Assembly (NCBI GenBank): GCA_003049465.1
Contig: PYSS01000143.1
Coordinates: 26,661 to 90,660, forward strand
DNA from: Magnaporthiopsis rhizophila
Lineage: Eukaryota > Ascomycota > Sordariomycetes > Magnaporthales > Magnaporthaceae
Direction: 5' to 3'
Length of the DNA stretch: 64,000 bases
Shown: one piece after another, positions 23,517-35,194 of the stretch
Layout: each line of letters starts with the position of its first letter
Position numbering within the stretch: the first letter of the stretch is position 1
The notes under the pieces: model-generated
Databases searched by the model: none
Seen by the model: the letters and a program-made list of their open reading frames with translations, nothing else
What the model was told of the DNA's origin: nothing
Made by a program: the position numbers and the translations under genes

Positions 23517-26500
23517 CTACTTCTTGCTCTTGCTCTTCCGTGACTTCTTCTTCGTCTCCGGCGGCGGCTCGTCGTCTTCCGAACTCTCCTTGTCCGAAAG
23601 CTCTTCCGCGTTCGATCCCGATCCATCATCCGTAGACCCGCTAGAGTTTTCAGACCCGGAATCTTCGTCATCATCACCACTGGAGTCCTCTTCACTACCC
23701 TCGTCAGAGTCTTCCTCCGATGAGCTCTCCTGGCTCTTCTTCTTCTTCGACGACGACTTTGATGACTTTGACTTGGACGCCCTGCCGGACTTGCCCCTAT
23801 CTCGGTCTTTTCCCTTGGACGCTGTTGAGCCGTTGTTCTTCCCCTTGCTCGACGACGACGCCCCATGTCTCCGCGCCGACTTTTTTTCCGCCGCCTTCTT
23901 CCCCTTCTTGTCCGCCGGCCAGCTCATGACCCGAGCCCTGACGCGGTCGTCCCGCACCTCGTCCTCGCGCGCCCTGAGGTGGTCCGGCCGGCGCACGCCC
24001 GAGAGGTAGGCGTTGAACTCATCGCTCGCCCTCCAGACCGTCTCGAAGTGGTCCTTGTGGATCATCGGGCCCTGGTCCTCCTGTTCCTGTCCGCCGGATC
24101 CGCCGTCGCCCGCAGCCTCCTGCGTCTGAGCTTCGAACGCGGCGAGCGCGACGGCCGTCTGAAACGCGTTCCTGATCTGCCGCCCGTTCCACCGGTTCTC
24201 GTCTTCTCCCTTCCTCCAGTGCCGGCGCGCAAATTTCATGATCTCTTCCCGGTCGAATCGGACTTTCGGCCCGCCCTCGATCTCGTTGCGCGCCTCGAGG
24301 AGGTCCAGGTTCATCTCCCAAACTTTGAGCGTCTGGTGCTTGTCCAGGGGCGGGTAGTAGAGCGCGCAGTGGATGCGGGACCTGACGGCCTCGTCGAAGG
24401 ACCCGACGCGGTTTGTCGTGAGAATCAGGATTCCGCTGTAGTACTCGAGCACTCGCAAGAAAACTGTTTTGGTAATGGAGTTAGCTTTCTTGAGAGGTGG
24501 CTTTTCTTTTTTTCTTAGGGAGGCAGAAGAGACCAAGTTAGAAGCTCACGTACCAGACACCAGAGAATTCTGCCTGATGTCGCCCCTCTGCCTTGAGCTG
24601 AGAAACACGTCGGCCTCGTCCAGCAGGAGCACACACGACCACTTCCTCGCGAGCTCGAAGAACTTCTCCAGGTTGGTCTCCACCTCCTGGGCCGAGTTGC
24701 TCCCAAGGTCGCCGCACGTGATGGGGAAGAGCGGCCTGTTGGCGTTTGCAGCGACGCACTCTGCCGTCGAAGTCTTTCCGACGCCAGGAGCGCCGTGGAG
24801 GAGCAATATCAGAGCCTTCCCTTTTCCCTTCACCACGTCAAACTGCCGCATCTTTGGCTGGGACAGCACGTCGTTCCTACCCGCACCCTTCTCGTCTTTT
24901 CCAACGATGCGGGCGTGCGTCTTGACCAGTGCTCGCACGATTTCCTTGTGGCCGTCGGGCAGGATGAGCCTGTCGAATCCGTCCTTTTCTCCTTCCCTAT
25001 TTTGCGGTATGTCCTCTATCAGGTCCACTTTTAGAATGACTAGGCGGAATCTAAATGTCAGCATCTCTGGTCTGCGTGGCCATTCCCCAGAGGCGTATCC
25101 CGGGGATCAGTTAGGGGTTAACGGCCCGGATTGGGAGGCCAATAGAGGAAGGAGGAATAAGATCAGGAGAGTACTGACGCCATTTCCGCTGAAGAAGCAC
25201 ATAACCCCATATCTCGTAAGGGAGGAGGTGAATTACATTGGACGTTGCACTGGGAAAGAGAGCGCCTTCATAAGTCGTAGTATTTCGGCGATTACTGATG
25301 TATGCGAACCAGTCGACCTTCATAGTGTGATCATCGCTGAAGGGCTCCTCAAGCTCGTTCTCTGTCCCATCTTCGACCTCCCAGTCTGCCGAACTATAGG
25401 GGTGGAACTCGGGGCGTGCATGCTGCGCATTTCTGTACGCAGCCTTGACGTCTATTATGACGTCACTGTCGATCTTGGGCGGAAGTTAGCATAGGCAAAG
25501 AGTGAAAAAACTGCGCTTTGTTTCACATACTTCTTCCTCTTCTGCTTGTTGCCTGTCTCGCCCGAAGTAGCACCAGCTGCTCAGCCCGCGGTATCGTCGG
25601 TGGCTGATCCTGTTTAGCTGGCTATACTTGATCCCGCGCTCGATCAAACGGTCCTTCAGCTCGGCTGGGTGGTACGATAGGGGTGCTGTCGGGAGAGCCC
25701 GCCTCAGAGGACCTGTGACTCTCCTGCGGCCGTCATACGGAGGCAGCCATAGAGTCTTTCTGACGAAAATGGTGTCGTCTCCGTCGTATTCGTAATATTG
25801 GCAGATGAGACGTAAGTCTGCCATTTTCCAGCGACGGCCCGTTTCGGCTGTTGGAATGTCAGGAACCTGAACGTAGATTCTTGTGCCGCCCAGAACTTGG
25901 ATCACCCGATACGCTTGGTAGCATTGACCATTGTGGTCATAGTCCACAACATCCTGACCTGGTTTGAACAGGTAGCCTGTTTGTCGGTGGGCCTGATATC
26001 AGCTATCTTTGTTGTACTAATGCACCCTTATATCTCACAATTTGCACAGAGGAAAAGAGATACAAGCTTGCGCATGTATCGCGTGTGCTGATAGGTAGGC
26101 ACGTAGGTACCTTGATACTTACTGAGATAGAGATATGGGAGTTGAAGGTCGGCGACAGGGCCCTTCTGCAGCTTCCAGTAAGTTTTCACAAGATCCCGAA
26201 GGTCATGATCCAGAAGATAAACTAGAGCGCGTAGCCCGTCTACCTTGGCCCGCATGTACGCGAAGTAACTTTTGAGACGTCCGAGTTTGCCGGCTGAGGA
26301 TATTCGAGACTCGCCGCGCACAGGGAGCATCATAGCTGGATGGAGGGAGGGGATTCTGTCCACAATCGACGCGTTTCCAGGGTCTTGTTGCGCCTTGGCA
26401 AAATCTTCCTCGGCAAACCGCAGACATGACCTGATTTCCTTCTCGTGGGGGATGATGGACCGGAATGGTGCTGTGTGGTTTTCATAGAAGTGTCGAACCC

Positions 26501-27164
26501 CCTTTTTCCGGGTGAGCAGGCCTAGTTCCGTGCATAGAGGCCGGTTCATAATCCGAAGGCGGATGGGTAGGAAAGATTCCATCTCGGTATCGCCGCTCTC
26601 AGAGTCATCGGTATCATCTGTGGAGTCGTCCGGGTCGTCTGAACAAGCGTCCGGATCCCCCACCTCGGGTTTGCTAGCCTCTTCGTTTGAGGGGCTCTCT
26701 GCAGCCAAGCCGTCCATAGGGAGAATTTCCGAGGTCGAGACGATAATATGGAAGTTCTTTGCATTGCGCACAGCATCGGCAAAGTACTCGTCGTTCACAT
26801 AGAGGATGCCAGCAGCGGTTTTTGTAGGGGTTCTGCTGACGAATTCACGTGAAGTTTGTTGATATCTGTCTTCTCCACCATCTGGGAAGTCGGAATCCTC
26901 GTCGCTACTCTCCGTCGCGTCTCGGGAGAGATCATCTTTGTCGCTGCCTTGTTTTTTGCCAGATCCCGGAGGTAGGTCCGCCGCGATCTGTGCCTTGGGT
27001 GACTCAGGTTGCTCTCTGGACACTTGGCCACGTTCTGTGATCGAACCTGTGGCTCCCGGCCCTGTTGGCTGGCCTGTGTTGTCCGCAAGGACCGCTGCTA
27101 TCGTTGTTGGTTCCTTTGAGGCCGCTTGGGGCTCCCCGGGCGCGGGATGGTGCTGCGAGGCCAT
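23517..27164 (-). CDS. AAA ATPase with DUF7025-like N-terminal region, five exons
   Basis: Exons on the minus strand: 27164-26123, 25976-25531, 25473-25179, 25039-24554 and 24463-23517. All introns are GT...AG (GTAAGT, GTATGT, GTCAGT, GTACGT donors) and phases agree, giving 1071 residues. The N-terminal 250 residues are acidic and disordered. A middle region with KPGQDVVDYD and AYRVIQVLGG matches the style of the fungal DUF7025 domain. The AAA core follows: Walker A GAPGVGKT (about residue 676), Walker B LLLDEAD (about 731), sensor ILTTNR after the last splice, and an Arg-rich lid (VRSRIHCALYYPP). The tail is Lys/Ser/Asp-rich, probably disordered. Such ATPases remodel protein complexes; the substrate is unknown. 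It is head-to-head with the DUF7708 gene. The start could lie upstream at 27245. Confidence 0.88.
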
Positions 27165-27605
27165 CTCGCGGTAGTCGACAGCCTTCAAAGAAAGCACAGC
27201 ATTGAGGTCTTGAGCCCAGGGAAGAGGGTGGGAGCGATGCCTCAACCAGTTCCGCGTGCCTCATATGTAGCGGACAGCCTTACCCCTCCATCAGGCCTGG
27301 GGTGAATTGATCCTATTGAGGCGGAGTGGGCCTCGAGAAAGCGATCGAGTGGATTGGTTGATTCCAGGAGCGCGCTTATCCCGCTGCGGTCAGCAGGCGT
27401 GCGCATGGCGGCAAACTGTTATTCCAATTGGATAGGCCAAGTAACAAGGGTGGGATGAAGAGGGGCTGCGGCTCGCAGAATGTGCAATGAGATCTGCCTG
27501 CGAGCGTCCTGGTGAGCGTCCTGGTGAGAGTGGTCTCGCGTCTCTGCAGTAACGGGAACAATCCACCAACGATCCAGAGCAAGCGACAATCCGGTGGCCT
27601 GGTCC
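27165..27605. promoter_or_regulatory. Divergent promoter between AAA ATPase and DUF7708 genes
   Basis: This 441-bp spacer must hold the promoters of both head-to-head genes. It contains a 10-bp direct repeat (GAGCGTCCTGGT, twice near 27504-27527). No TATA box or known factor site was assigned. Confidence 0.45.
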
Positions 27606-30198
27606 ATGGCTTCTCAATCGCTCTGCCCGGAGCGTCAGGGAGGCTTAACTCCCTTGATCAAGGAAGGAGAGGCAGCCAAGGAATATTCCGTCTATCTGAC
27701 GCATAGATATGTCAACAGCCCACAGACGGACCTGGGACAGATCATCCCTAGGTCTGCGAAGGTGCCTCGGTCGGAGCTTGCTGTCATTCCCGCCGAGGCT
27801 GGGTCGCAAAATGGTCATTGTGGTGTGGAAACATCGCAACCGCGATCGGGTGAAGGAAATGGACTGACCTTGTAAGTACCTGCAATTAAACGACTCTTAT
27901 GAGTAACACCTATCGACGCTGTCGACGCTATGACTGCACGAAGTGGCCGGGATGTTGGCCATTGTGTCTGGCCAGATTGTTGGCCGGTTGCGATGAGCCA
28001 GGCATTTTTGAAGCGACGGCGGCTACCTACCTAGGTTTCTGCACCGGTTGGCCCCGTTCTCTTCGATACCATCCATCGGCTAGGCGTATCTAATTCACCT
28101 TCGCTAATAACTGACGCTCTTGAATCACCTATAAAGAAGAGCTCCGCCCGAGCAGCATGACGTAAAGGAGGAGGAGGAGAGGTTTGTAGCCTTCTTGAAG
28201 GACTACGAACAAAACGCCAAAGAAAAATACAAGACCGGAATCGACCCACACGGCAAGCATACCATTCAAGAGCTCTTGGACGTCGTCGAGAGCGCTGTCG
28301 ACAAGTACCAGAACGCAGACACGAAGGGTCTGTGGGGAAAGGTGCGGCTCGCGTTTAGAAAGCTTGGGGCCAGCGGCGATGCGGTCACTGGCTGGTTAGG
28401 ACTGCTCCCATCCGAGACCGAGTATCTCTCCATCGTGTGTGGCGGCCTAAAGTTGATCATCACAGTGAGTATAGAAACCCCTGATGACGGACGCCTGATG
28501 TGTTTCAGGCGCAGGAAGCTTACCAAACAGCAGGCAGCGAGTCGAATGAGGACTGTCGCCGACAAGGTCCTTGAGGCACTCTGCGATCTCCCTGTCCTCC
28601 TCAGCAGCACGAAGCGAGTGCTGCAGTGCTTCCCAGAGCTGCGAGCACGGAGCGACGCGCTCTACAAGTCGACTCTCGTCGCCCTCGGGCATATGCTTGC
28701 GTACCTTGGTCGCAAATCAGGTCTCAAGAGGCTGCTCAAGGTCGTGTTTCAACAAGCCAGCTTCGAGACTGATCTGCTGGCCAAGATCGACGACATAAGA
28801 AAGCAGCGTGACGCCTTCAACAACGAGGCCGATATATGCCAGAACGAGATGGTGAAGCGAGTGGAAGATGCGACAGATGCCGCCAAGAAGAACGGCGAGA
28901 AACTTTCCCAAGGAGTTCAGACCATGATAGAGATGGTGGGTGTATGTGTGCGCGAACAGCAGCGGGTCAAGCAGCAAAACGATGCTATCATTATGGCCGG
29001 GTCGGAGATGCTGCGGCGGCAGGACAGCATGCAGCGGCGTCAGGACGGAATGGAGCGCAAGCTTGAAGCCATACTAGCCTTCTTCCAAGCGAACCCCAAA
29101 GCGGTCGAGATGGGGGTGGAAGCGCGTGAGTTCCGTATTCCTCTGTTCCCGGAGCATACGCCGGATCTGACGAGTGATTTCTAGAGAAACCGCTGGCAAG
29201 CTGCCAACAATCAGTCGAAAAGAGCCCAGGAAAGCAAAAGGCAGGTCCTTCATCATCAGCATTGGCTGACGCGCGTCGCCTGAGTGAGTATGCCTCTACC
29301 TCTTTGGCATCAACCCGAGGCAGGTCCTGCTAACATAGTTGAGCCCTTGCTTCTAGTCAGAGATGCAGAACGGAAGCGTGAGTGGCTGCTGCGCCGGCTC
29401 GACTATGAAGAAGATACCCCTAGAGAGGACCTTGAGACGAACCTACGGCTGGTCGCCCGCATGCCAGCAGACGAGCAGGACCGCTGCCTGTTCATCATCA
29501 AGGCCGAGCCGCTGGCTGCGTGGATCAAGTCGGGCGAGTCGGGTGCGCTCGTCATCCACGGCAAGTCGAGCCACATGGAGCGCCAGCGGGCCGGCGTATC
29601 CTTCGTCTGCGCGCGGCTGATCTGGTCCATCGGCCAGCTGCACGCGCCCACGCTGCTGCCGCTGCATTTTTTCTGCGCGCAGCACTCGGACGCCGGTCCT
29701 GCGGCCGTCGTCAACAGCCTCCTCGCCCAGCTTCTCGGGTGCTGCGGTGACGACATCGACGTCGCCCAGGCCAAGGACTTGGGCAAGTTCCGCAGCGACC
29801 GGCTTGGGCCTGTGTTCAAGCGTTTCAAGACGCTGCTGGACCTGCTCCCCGAATCGGTGACCGTCTTTTGCATGGTCGATTCGATATCAGTCTTCGTGCT
29901 GGACGGGAGGACGGCCAGCGACGCCGAGGAGCTGATCAGGAGGCTGCTCAAGCTCGCTCAGAAGAGGTCCAAGGCCAAGTGCGTCTTCAAGCTGCTGCTG
30001 ACGGCTCCGAAGCAGCTGACCTCGGCTAGTTTGAAGAATGCAGACATCGAGGAGGTCTCGTTGCCAAACTCCCTTCCGAGGACCGGGGGCCTCACCATGC
30101 AGACGCTGAAGTTCGGGCTGGAAGACGGGATCAAGAAATTGGCAAATTCGGGCCCGGGGGAAGGTTCGTCCGGCGAGAGCTCGCCTGATGAGGAATGA
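27606..30198 (+). CDS. DUF7708 / P-loop NLR-like protein, five exons
   Basis: Proposed exons: 27606-27871, 28140-28464, 28531-29125, 29185-29283, 29357-30198; phases agree and give 708 residues. The second and third exons match the fungal DUF7708 domain (LLPSETEYLSIVCGGLKLII, then ALCDLPVLLSSTKRVLQCFP), followed by a long helical, coiled-coil region. The C-terminal half (CLFIIKAEPLAAWIKSGESG, FVCARLIWSI, LPLHFFCAQH, VVNSLLAQLL) is the domain that usually follows DUF7708 in fungal NLR-like proteins and resembles a degraded NTPase; no clean Walker A is seen. Known relatives are thought to act in non-self recognition or stress; for this one that is inference. The 66-nt intron 28465-28530 keeps frame if retained. 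Exon 1 is the least certain; the acceptor may also be 28137. A head-to-head AAA ATPase is its neighbour. Confidence 0.78.
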
Positions 30199-30510
30199 TT
30201 CAGCACCCATATTTGACAATTTTCGCTTAGACTCGATTTTAGCGTATCATGATCCGTTTTTTAGGGTACTTAGATCCACTGAGATACCTCGCTGTCCCAC
30301 GATCTAAGCCTCCGATCGCCGACGATCTGTGTATGACGTCGCATTCTTCGACATCGCGAAATCCATCGGCATTCACAACATATAAATGTGACTTTAATAA
30401 CGGACACCGGTTATATCAATGAAACGAGAGGCCTGTTGCTCCTGCAATGGTGCGGGAGAGACTATCACCACTAGACCGAGGGAACATAAAAAAACCAACA
30501 CCCAACCATC
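30199..30510. promoter_or_regulatory. Spacer and presumed promoter of the dehydrogenase gene
   Basis: AT-rich 312-bp spacer between the DUF7708 gene and the dehydrogenase gene on the same strand. It presumably includes the terminator of the first and promoter of the second; no specific site was assigned. Confidence 0.4.
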
Positions 30511-31362
30511 ATGTCCAAACCATGGGCCCTCGTCGTCCCCTCATCCAGGGGCATCGGGCACCACCTAACCCGCGCCCTCCTCAAGCGCACCAACCTCTCC
30601 ATCCTCGCAACCTGCCGCCAGGACCCAGAGGGCACCAAAGCCGCCCTCCTCCGCGACCTCACACCTCCACCTCCACCGTCATCCTCATCCCCGCCCCTAT
30701 CCGAAAGACTACACCTAGCCCGCATAGACGTGACAGACGAAGCCAGCATCCGCGCCGCCGCAGCGCACGCCGCAGAAACCCTCTTCCCGCGGGCAGCCCA
30801 TCACCTCCACCTATCCTTTGCGCTGCCGGGGATCTTGCACGTCGACAAGTCGGCCGAGGCCGTCGACGCCGGGGCCACACTCGAGTCTTTCCGCGTCAAC
30901 GCACTGGGTCCCCTGCTGCTCATGAAGCACTTTGTGCCTTTTCTGCCACGCCTCTCAACCGCCACCTCCTCCTCCTCGTCGCTGCCGCCCCACGCCATCT
31001 GGGTCAACATGACAGCCCGCGTCGGCTCCGTGGCCGACAACAACGGCCAGGGCGGCTGGTACACGTACCGCGCCACCAAGGCCGCCGTCAACAGCCTGAC
31101 GCGCACTCTCGACCTGCAGCTGCGCGCGCGGACAACTGCCACCGCCACCGCCGCTGACACACTACCCGCCTTTGCGGTGGCGTATCACCCGGGCACGGTG
31201 CGGACCGACTTCTCCAAGGACTTTTGGGAAGGGGCCGAGAGGCGCTCCCAGCTGCTGGATCCGGAGTTTGCGGCCGAGAGGATGCTGGACGTGGTGCTGG
31301 GGCTCAAGATTGAGCAGAGGGGTAGGCTTTGGGACTGGAAGGGGAACGAGATACCACCTTGA
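30511..31362 (+). CDS. Short-chain dehydrogenase/reductase (SDR)
   Basis: A single-exon frame of 283 residues. The N-terminal VVPSSRGIGHHL is a Rossmann nucleotide-binding motif, with PSSRGIG in place of the usual TGxxxGIG. RIDVTDEASI and FRVNALGPLLLMKHF follow the SDR pattern. The catalytic part is WVNMTARVGS then YTYRATKAAVNSLTRTL, i.e. Ser, Tyr-x-x-x-Lys. The PGTVRTDFS motif after it is typical of the family. Predicted activity is NAD(P)-dependent oxidation or reduction of a carbonyl or alcohol substrate; the substrate is unknown. A Pro/Ser insert (residues about 51-62) sits in a loop. The gene is convergent with CHS5. Confidence 0.9.
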   Translation: MSKPWALVVPSSRGIGHHLTRALLKRTNLSILATCRQDPEGTKAALLRDLTPPPPPSSSSPPLSERLHLARIDVTDEASIRAAAAHAAETLFPRAAHHLHLSFALPGILHVDKSAEAVDAGATLESFRVNALGPLLLMKHFVPFLPRLSTATSSSSSLPPHAIWVNMTARVGSVADNNGQGGWYTYRATKAAVNSLTRTLDLQLRARTTATATAADTLPAFAVAYHPGTVRTDFSKDFWEGAERRSQLLDPEFAAERMLDVVLGLKIEQRGRLWDWKGNEIPP

Positions 31363-31597
31363 CCACTCTCTAGCATAGAGACACCCCACGTGGGATGTGT
31401 AAAATAGCAAAATGTGCACCTATATTGTGTAAAATTAAAAGCTTGTTGTACATGCCGTCCGCTGCGCCAAAAACAGCTCGCTCGCAAAATTCCAGAGAGA
31501 GAAAAGAAAGCAGCTCCCTGCAATTCTATACCTTGGTAAGCACTGCCTCCTTCAAAACGTAGGTCACACCTCCTTCCTCCCAAGGTCGACCAACTCA

Positions 31598-32972
31598 TTA
31601 TAAGGCAACGTCCTGGAACGACGCTCCGTCTCCAGGGGTCGTGGCTTTTGCGCTGTCCGGGCCGCCGCCCGCGTCCTCGTCGAACGGCCTCGTTGGTGCG
31701 AGTATGGTCGGGCGAAACGGTACGTCCTTCTCCTCGGCCCGGGACTTCTGCTCCTCCTGCACCGCCGTTTTTGCCTTCTCGTTCTCCCTCCTGTCGTCGT
31801 CGTTGTCATTGTCGTCTTCTGACGCCACCGACTCCCCACCTCCCGTCTCCTTCCTTTGTGCGGCCGCCTCGTTGTGCTCGCCACCGCCCTGCGAGCTGAC
31901 CTGCTGGTATTTGTTCTCCTCGCCGCTCTCACCAGCACCACCAGATGCGGCCCCGGCGCCAGCCGCAGCAGCAGCAGCAGCACCCCCTGCGCCGGCGCCA
32001 GCGCCAGCTCCGGCCGGCGTTGGGGGCAGCTCCTTCTGCGAGGCGGGCGGCGGCGACTCGGACACGCCCGTAGAGCCGGGCGCGGGCCGCATGGCGTCAA
32101 GGTAAAACTTTGTGACGCCCAGGATGCGGCCGTTCTTCTCGCAGGCCTCGACCCACTCCGGGCGGACGACGGGGATGTTCATCTCGACGGCCTTCTCCCA
32201 CTGCATGCCGCGGCCCTCGGTGGTGACGAAGTGGGTGGTATCGATGCGCACGCCGTCCACCATGCGCGCGCCGACGCGGTCGACGGCCTTGGCCAGGTTC
32301 TCGCGCATGACGGCCGGCATGATGCCCGTGGTGATGGTGACGCCCGACAGGTCCGTCATCTTGTGCGTGCGCACCGTGACCTTTTCGCTCGCGAGCGTGC
32401 CGGCCGTGGTGCGCAGCACCAGGTGGAACGTGTACTCGGTGTCGACGGCGAGGCCCGAGATCTTTGTGCTGTGCATGCTGAGCGGGCGCGGGATGTTGCC
32501 GGCCTTCTGGCCGTTGCGATACAGGGCCAGCCCGATCAGGTCGGCTGTCGCGAGCTGGACCGGGTCCCACTCGAGGACGACGCTCGTCTGGGTCGCGTTG
32601 CGGCATCGCAGGACGGGCTGCGCCGGCTCGCTGGCGCCAAAGGCGTTGAAGATCTGGTCCTGCAGGGTGCGGAAGAGCGACTCCGCCTTGGCCTCGGACG
32701 CCATGTTGCGCGACACTGTGATGTCTACTATCGAGCCAGACTCAATGTCAGGCGGGAGGAGGATAGACGGGAACTCGATCTGCAAGGCGGGGTTGGCGCC
32801 GTATGGTATGGTCAGTCGACGGTCTTGGACAGGATGGATGGGGACCGGGAGTCGAGGTCGTCAAGTCCACAACCGTGGTTATGGGAGCTCTCGAACTCAC
32901 CAGGCGCTTGTCGGGTGTCAGGAGCACCGTGACACCGGCGTCGACCTTGCCGACCGTCAATGATACCAGCAT
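31598..32972 (-). CDS. CHS5: Chs5-like exomer/chitin synthase export protein
   Basis: Exons 32972-32901 and 32779-31598 joined by an intron with GTGAGT donor and TTGCAG acceptor (phase 0), giving 417 residues. Chs5 is a core subunit of exomer, which sorts chitin synthase and other cargo from the trans-Golgi to the plasma membrane. The N-terminus (MLVSLTVGKVDAGVTVLLTP, then FPSILLPPDIESGSIVDI) matches the Chs5 N-terminal dimerisation region. An FN3 domain covers about residues 79-164 (VLEWDPVQLATADL, TKISGLAVDTEYTFHL) and a BRCT domain about 165-252 (ITTGIMP, THFVTTE, IPVVRPEWVEAC). The tail is a low-complexity Ala/Gly/Glu-rich region. It is shorter than yeast Chs5, whose tail is longer. Confidence 0.92.
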
Positions 32973-33538
32973 GGTGACGCTGGTGTTTTGCTGGACTGGT
33001 AAGGCGTGGGAGGGAGCGAAGGCTGTGGAATGCCGCGACCGGTCGCTTGCGGCGGCGTTGGTGCAGTTTGGTCTTTGGTTCTGAAGACCCCTCTAGGGCG
33101 TGTGATTGTGGAGTGTGCCCTGGTTAGGAAGCCGTCGCGAGTCTTTCGCTTCGTCTGGCATCGATGTGGATTCGCGATGCGCAAAACAGGGACATGGCAA
33201 GTGGCCACAGCGCAGAGCTGAACCTGGAGGACGTTTTATGGCAGGGTTAGGGTTCGTGTCTCAGCCTGGTGTGAATCCTGGAGCCTCAACATGGGACCCT
33301 GGAAGACCCGTAAACTATGGCACATTTGGAGCTGGTAGGCATTTAGATTCCGGCTGTAATCCTTTTATTACACTATCACGATCCCCATGTGAAATCTGTA
33401 GCCCGCATGTGTGCACAGCAGTTTGGCGTCAGCACGTGGCGATGGCGCAGCTGCCACAGCATAGGTATCCAGATACGACAGCAGATCCAATTGACGTGGT
33501 CGGACTGCGACTGTCTATCCAACACATGATGATCCTCT
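32973..33538. other. Intergenic region, CHS5 promoter side
   Basis: No gene is supported. It separates the start of CHS5 from the 3' end of the mitochondrial-targeted gene on the same strand, so it should hold the CHS5 promoter. Confidence 0.4.
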
Positions 33539-34525
33539 TTATGAGCGCCGAATAGACATGATCCGTTTCCATTCGTCATCTTCGGCATCCCAATATGATC
33601 CGTTCCTCCCTCTTGAGTTTCTATCGTACGACGAGCCTCCGAGACCTTGTTGCGCGTATGATCTACCGCCATCGCTGTCTCTAGATCTGCCGTCTCGAGG
33701 AATGCTTCTCCTAGGAAGCTCCTCTCTAGTACCCATACCCGGGATGTAGTTCTTCGGCCTGCTTGCGCGGGACTCGTCTTGACCATCCGCCGCAGGGCGC
33801 TCTCCAGCACGGCAGCCCAGGTGGTCCTTCAACCTCTCGACCAGCCTGACAAAGTGCGCCACCATCTTGTCCATGGGGAAGTTTGCGATCTGCACCGCCA
33901 CGCAGCTGAGCTTCACCATGCCGTAGAGCTCGTCGGGATCGCCGCGGCGGGCGTACGCGGGACGAGGCGCCGAGCGCGCGACGCGCGCGTAGGGCTTGAG
34001 CTTCCTCCCCTGCTTGTCGTAGCCGTGCATTTGCAGGGCCTGCAGGAGCGCAACCCGGAGGCGGCGTTCCTGGGTCAGGCGCACGACAGCCTTGGTCCTG
34101 GTGTCCGCCTGGCTGGTGGCATCGGGCATGATCCAGAGCGGGGTCGTGCGGCTCTTCTCGGCGAACGTATCCAGCAGCTTGTCCACCAGGACGTGTCCTG
34201 GCCATTCCATAAAGTGCATGGACCTATGGGGCACGCTGTGGCGCGTGGCGGTCCAGATCCTGAGGCCGGGCACGGGTTCCCACCGATCCCGTGCCGACGG
34301 CTGCACGTCTTTCAATCTTTTGAAGTCGCTGAGGAATGCAAGCCCTCTGGCGAGCGTCTTTTCTTTGGGATCTGGGGGCTTGGCCGGGTTTTCCACAATC
34401 TGGTTGAATCTCTCGGCACCCTCACTGCTCTGCCAAGTGCTCAGGGGAGCCGAAAACCGTAGCTGAAAGCAAGGGAAGGCCGGCGATAGCCGGAGGGCTT
34501 TACGCCGCAACCCTTGTGTGAGCAT
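33539..34525 (-). CDS. Hypothetical protein with mitochondrial targeting signal
   Basis: A single-exon frame of 328 residues. The first 30 residues (MLTQGLRRKALRLSPAFPCF and on) are rich in Arg, Leu and Ser without acids, as in a mitochondrial presequence. The middle is a folded-looking basic region with WIMPDATSQADTRTKAVVRL and KLKPYARVARSAPRPAYARR. The last 80 residues are Arg/Ser/Gly/Asp-rich and probably disordered, ending DEWKRIMSIRRS. I do not recognise a family. The high basic content would suit RNA binding, e.g. in mitochondrial gene expression, but that is inference. Confidence 0.75.
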   Translation of the reverse strand: MLTQGLRRKALRLSPAFPCFQLRFSAPLSTWQSSEGAERFNQIVENPAKPPDPKEKTLARGLAFLSDFKRLKDVQPSARDRWEPVPGLRIWTATRHSVPHRSMHFMEWPGHVLVDKLLDTFAEKSRTTPLWIMPDATSQADTRTKAVVRLTQERRLRVALLQALQMHGYDKQGRKLKPYARVARSAPRPAYARRGDPDELYGMVKLSCVAVQIANFPMDKMVAHFVRLVERLKDHLGCRAGERPAADGQDESRASRPKNYIPGMGTREELPRRSIPRDGRSRDSDGGRSYAQQGLGGSSYDRNSRGRNGSYWDAEDDEWKRIMSIRRS

Positions 34526-35194
34526 AATAAGGGAGCGGCTATCCGGAAAAGTTGATGATTCGACACAGCCGCGCTATCATCCCGCCTGTTTACAACTGCA
34601 CTGGTTATGTCTTGGAGGAGCTGTTGGTTCAATTCATCATGAGAGTCTGAAATTAGCTGTGCACGGTGCACCACATCCCAATTCTTTACCTCTGCTATGA
34701 CTAAGCAGCATATGATGCACTTGATAGGATTGGATACACCTCCCATTTCCATCCGCGTCTGCTGTGCACATGGCATCGACGTCCCCAAGCTTGGCGGGAC
34801 ATTTCCTTCATGCCATAGTTAAAAATATTATTTTGTGAATCGGAGCAGTATCGGCCACATATGACACAGGCCGCAATGACTTCCAATATTATGTGGCCCT
34901 GGGCTACCACCCACGCCCCCGGGAAACGTCCAAAATTCGATGAGAAACCAGCGACGTGGAATGACGATGATCTCACCGACGACAGAATGAAATATGAAAG
35001 AACAAAAAAAAGAAAAGTACGAATAGTTCCCACCCGTTAAAACAAACAAGCACATGCCCATACTGCTCAGGACCAAATCAAAGCTCGAGTGGCAGGCCGT
35101 CGGCCCTCCGGCTTTTGCGGATCGGCCCATCGTCGTCGCTAGGTAAGTCTAGTGTGCGTGGCCGCTTTTTGGTACCCGGCTCCAGTTGCTTGGG
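34526..35194. other. Intergenic region
   Basis: Nothing coding is supported. It should include the promoter of the mitochondrial-targeted gene; the part from 34800 is AT-richer than the flanks. Confidence 0.4.
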
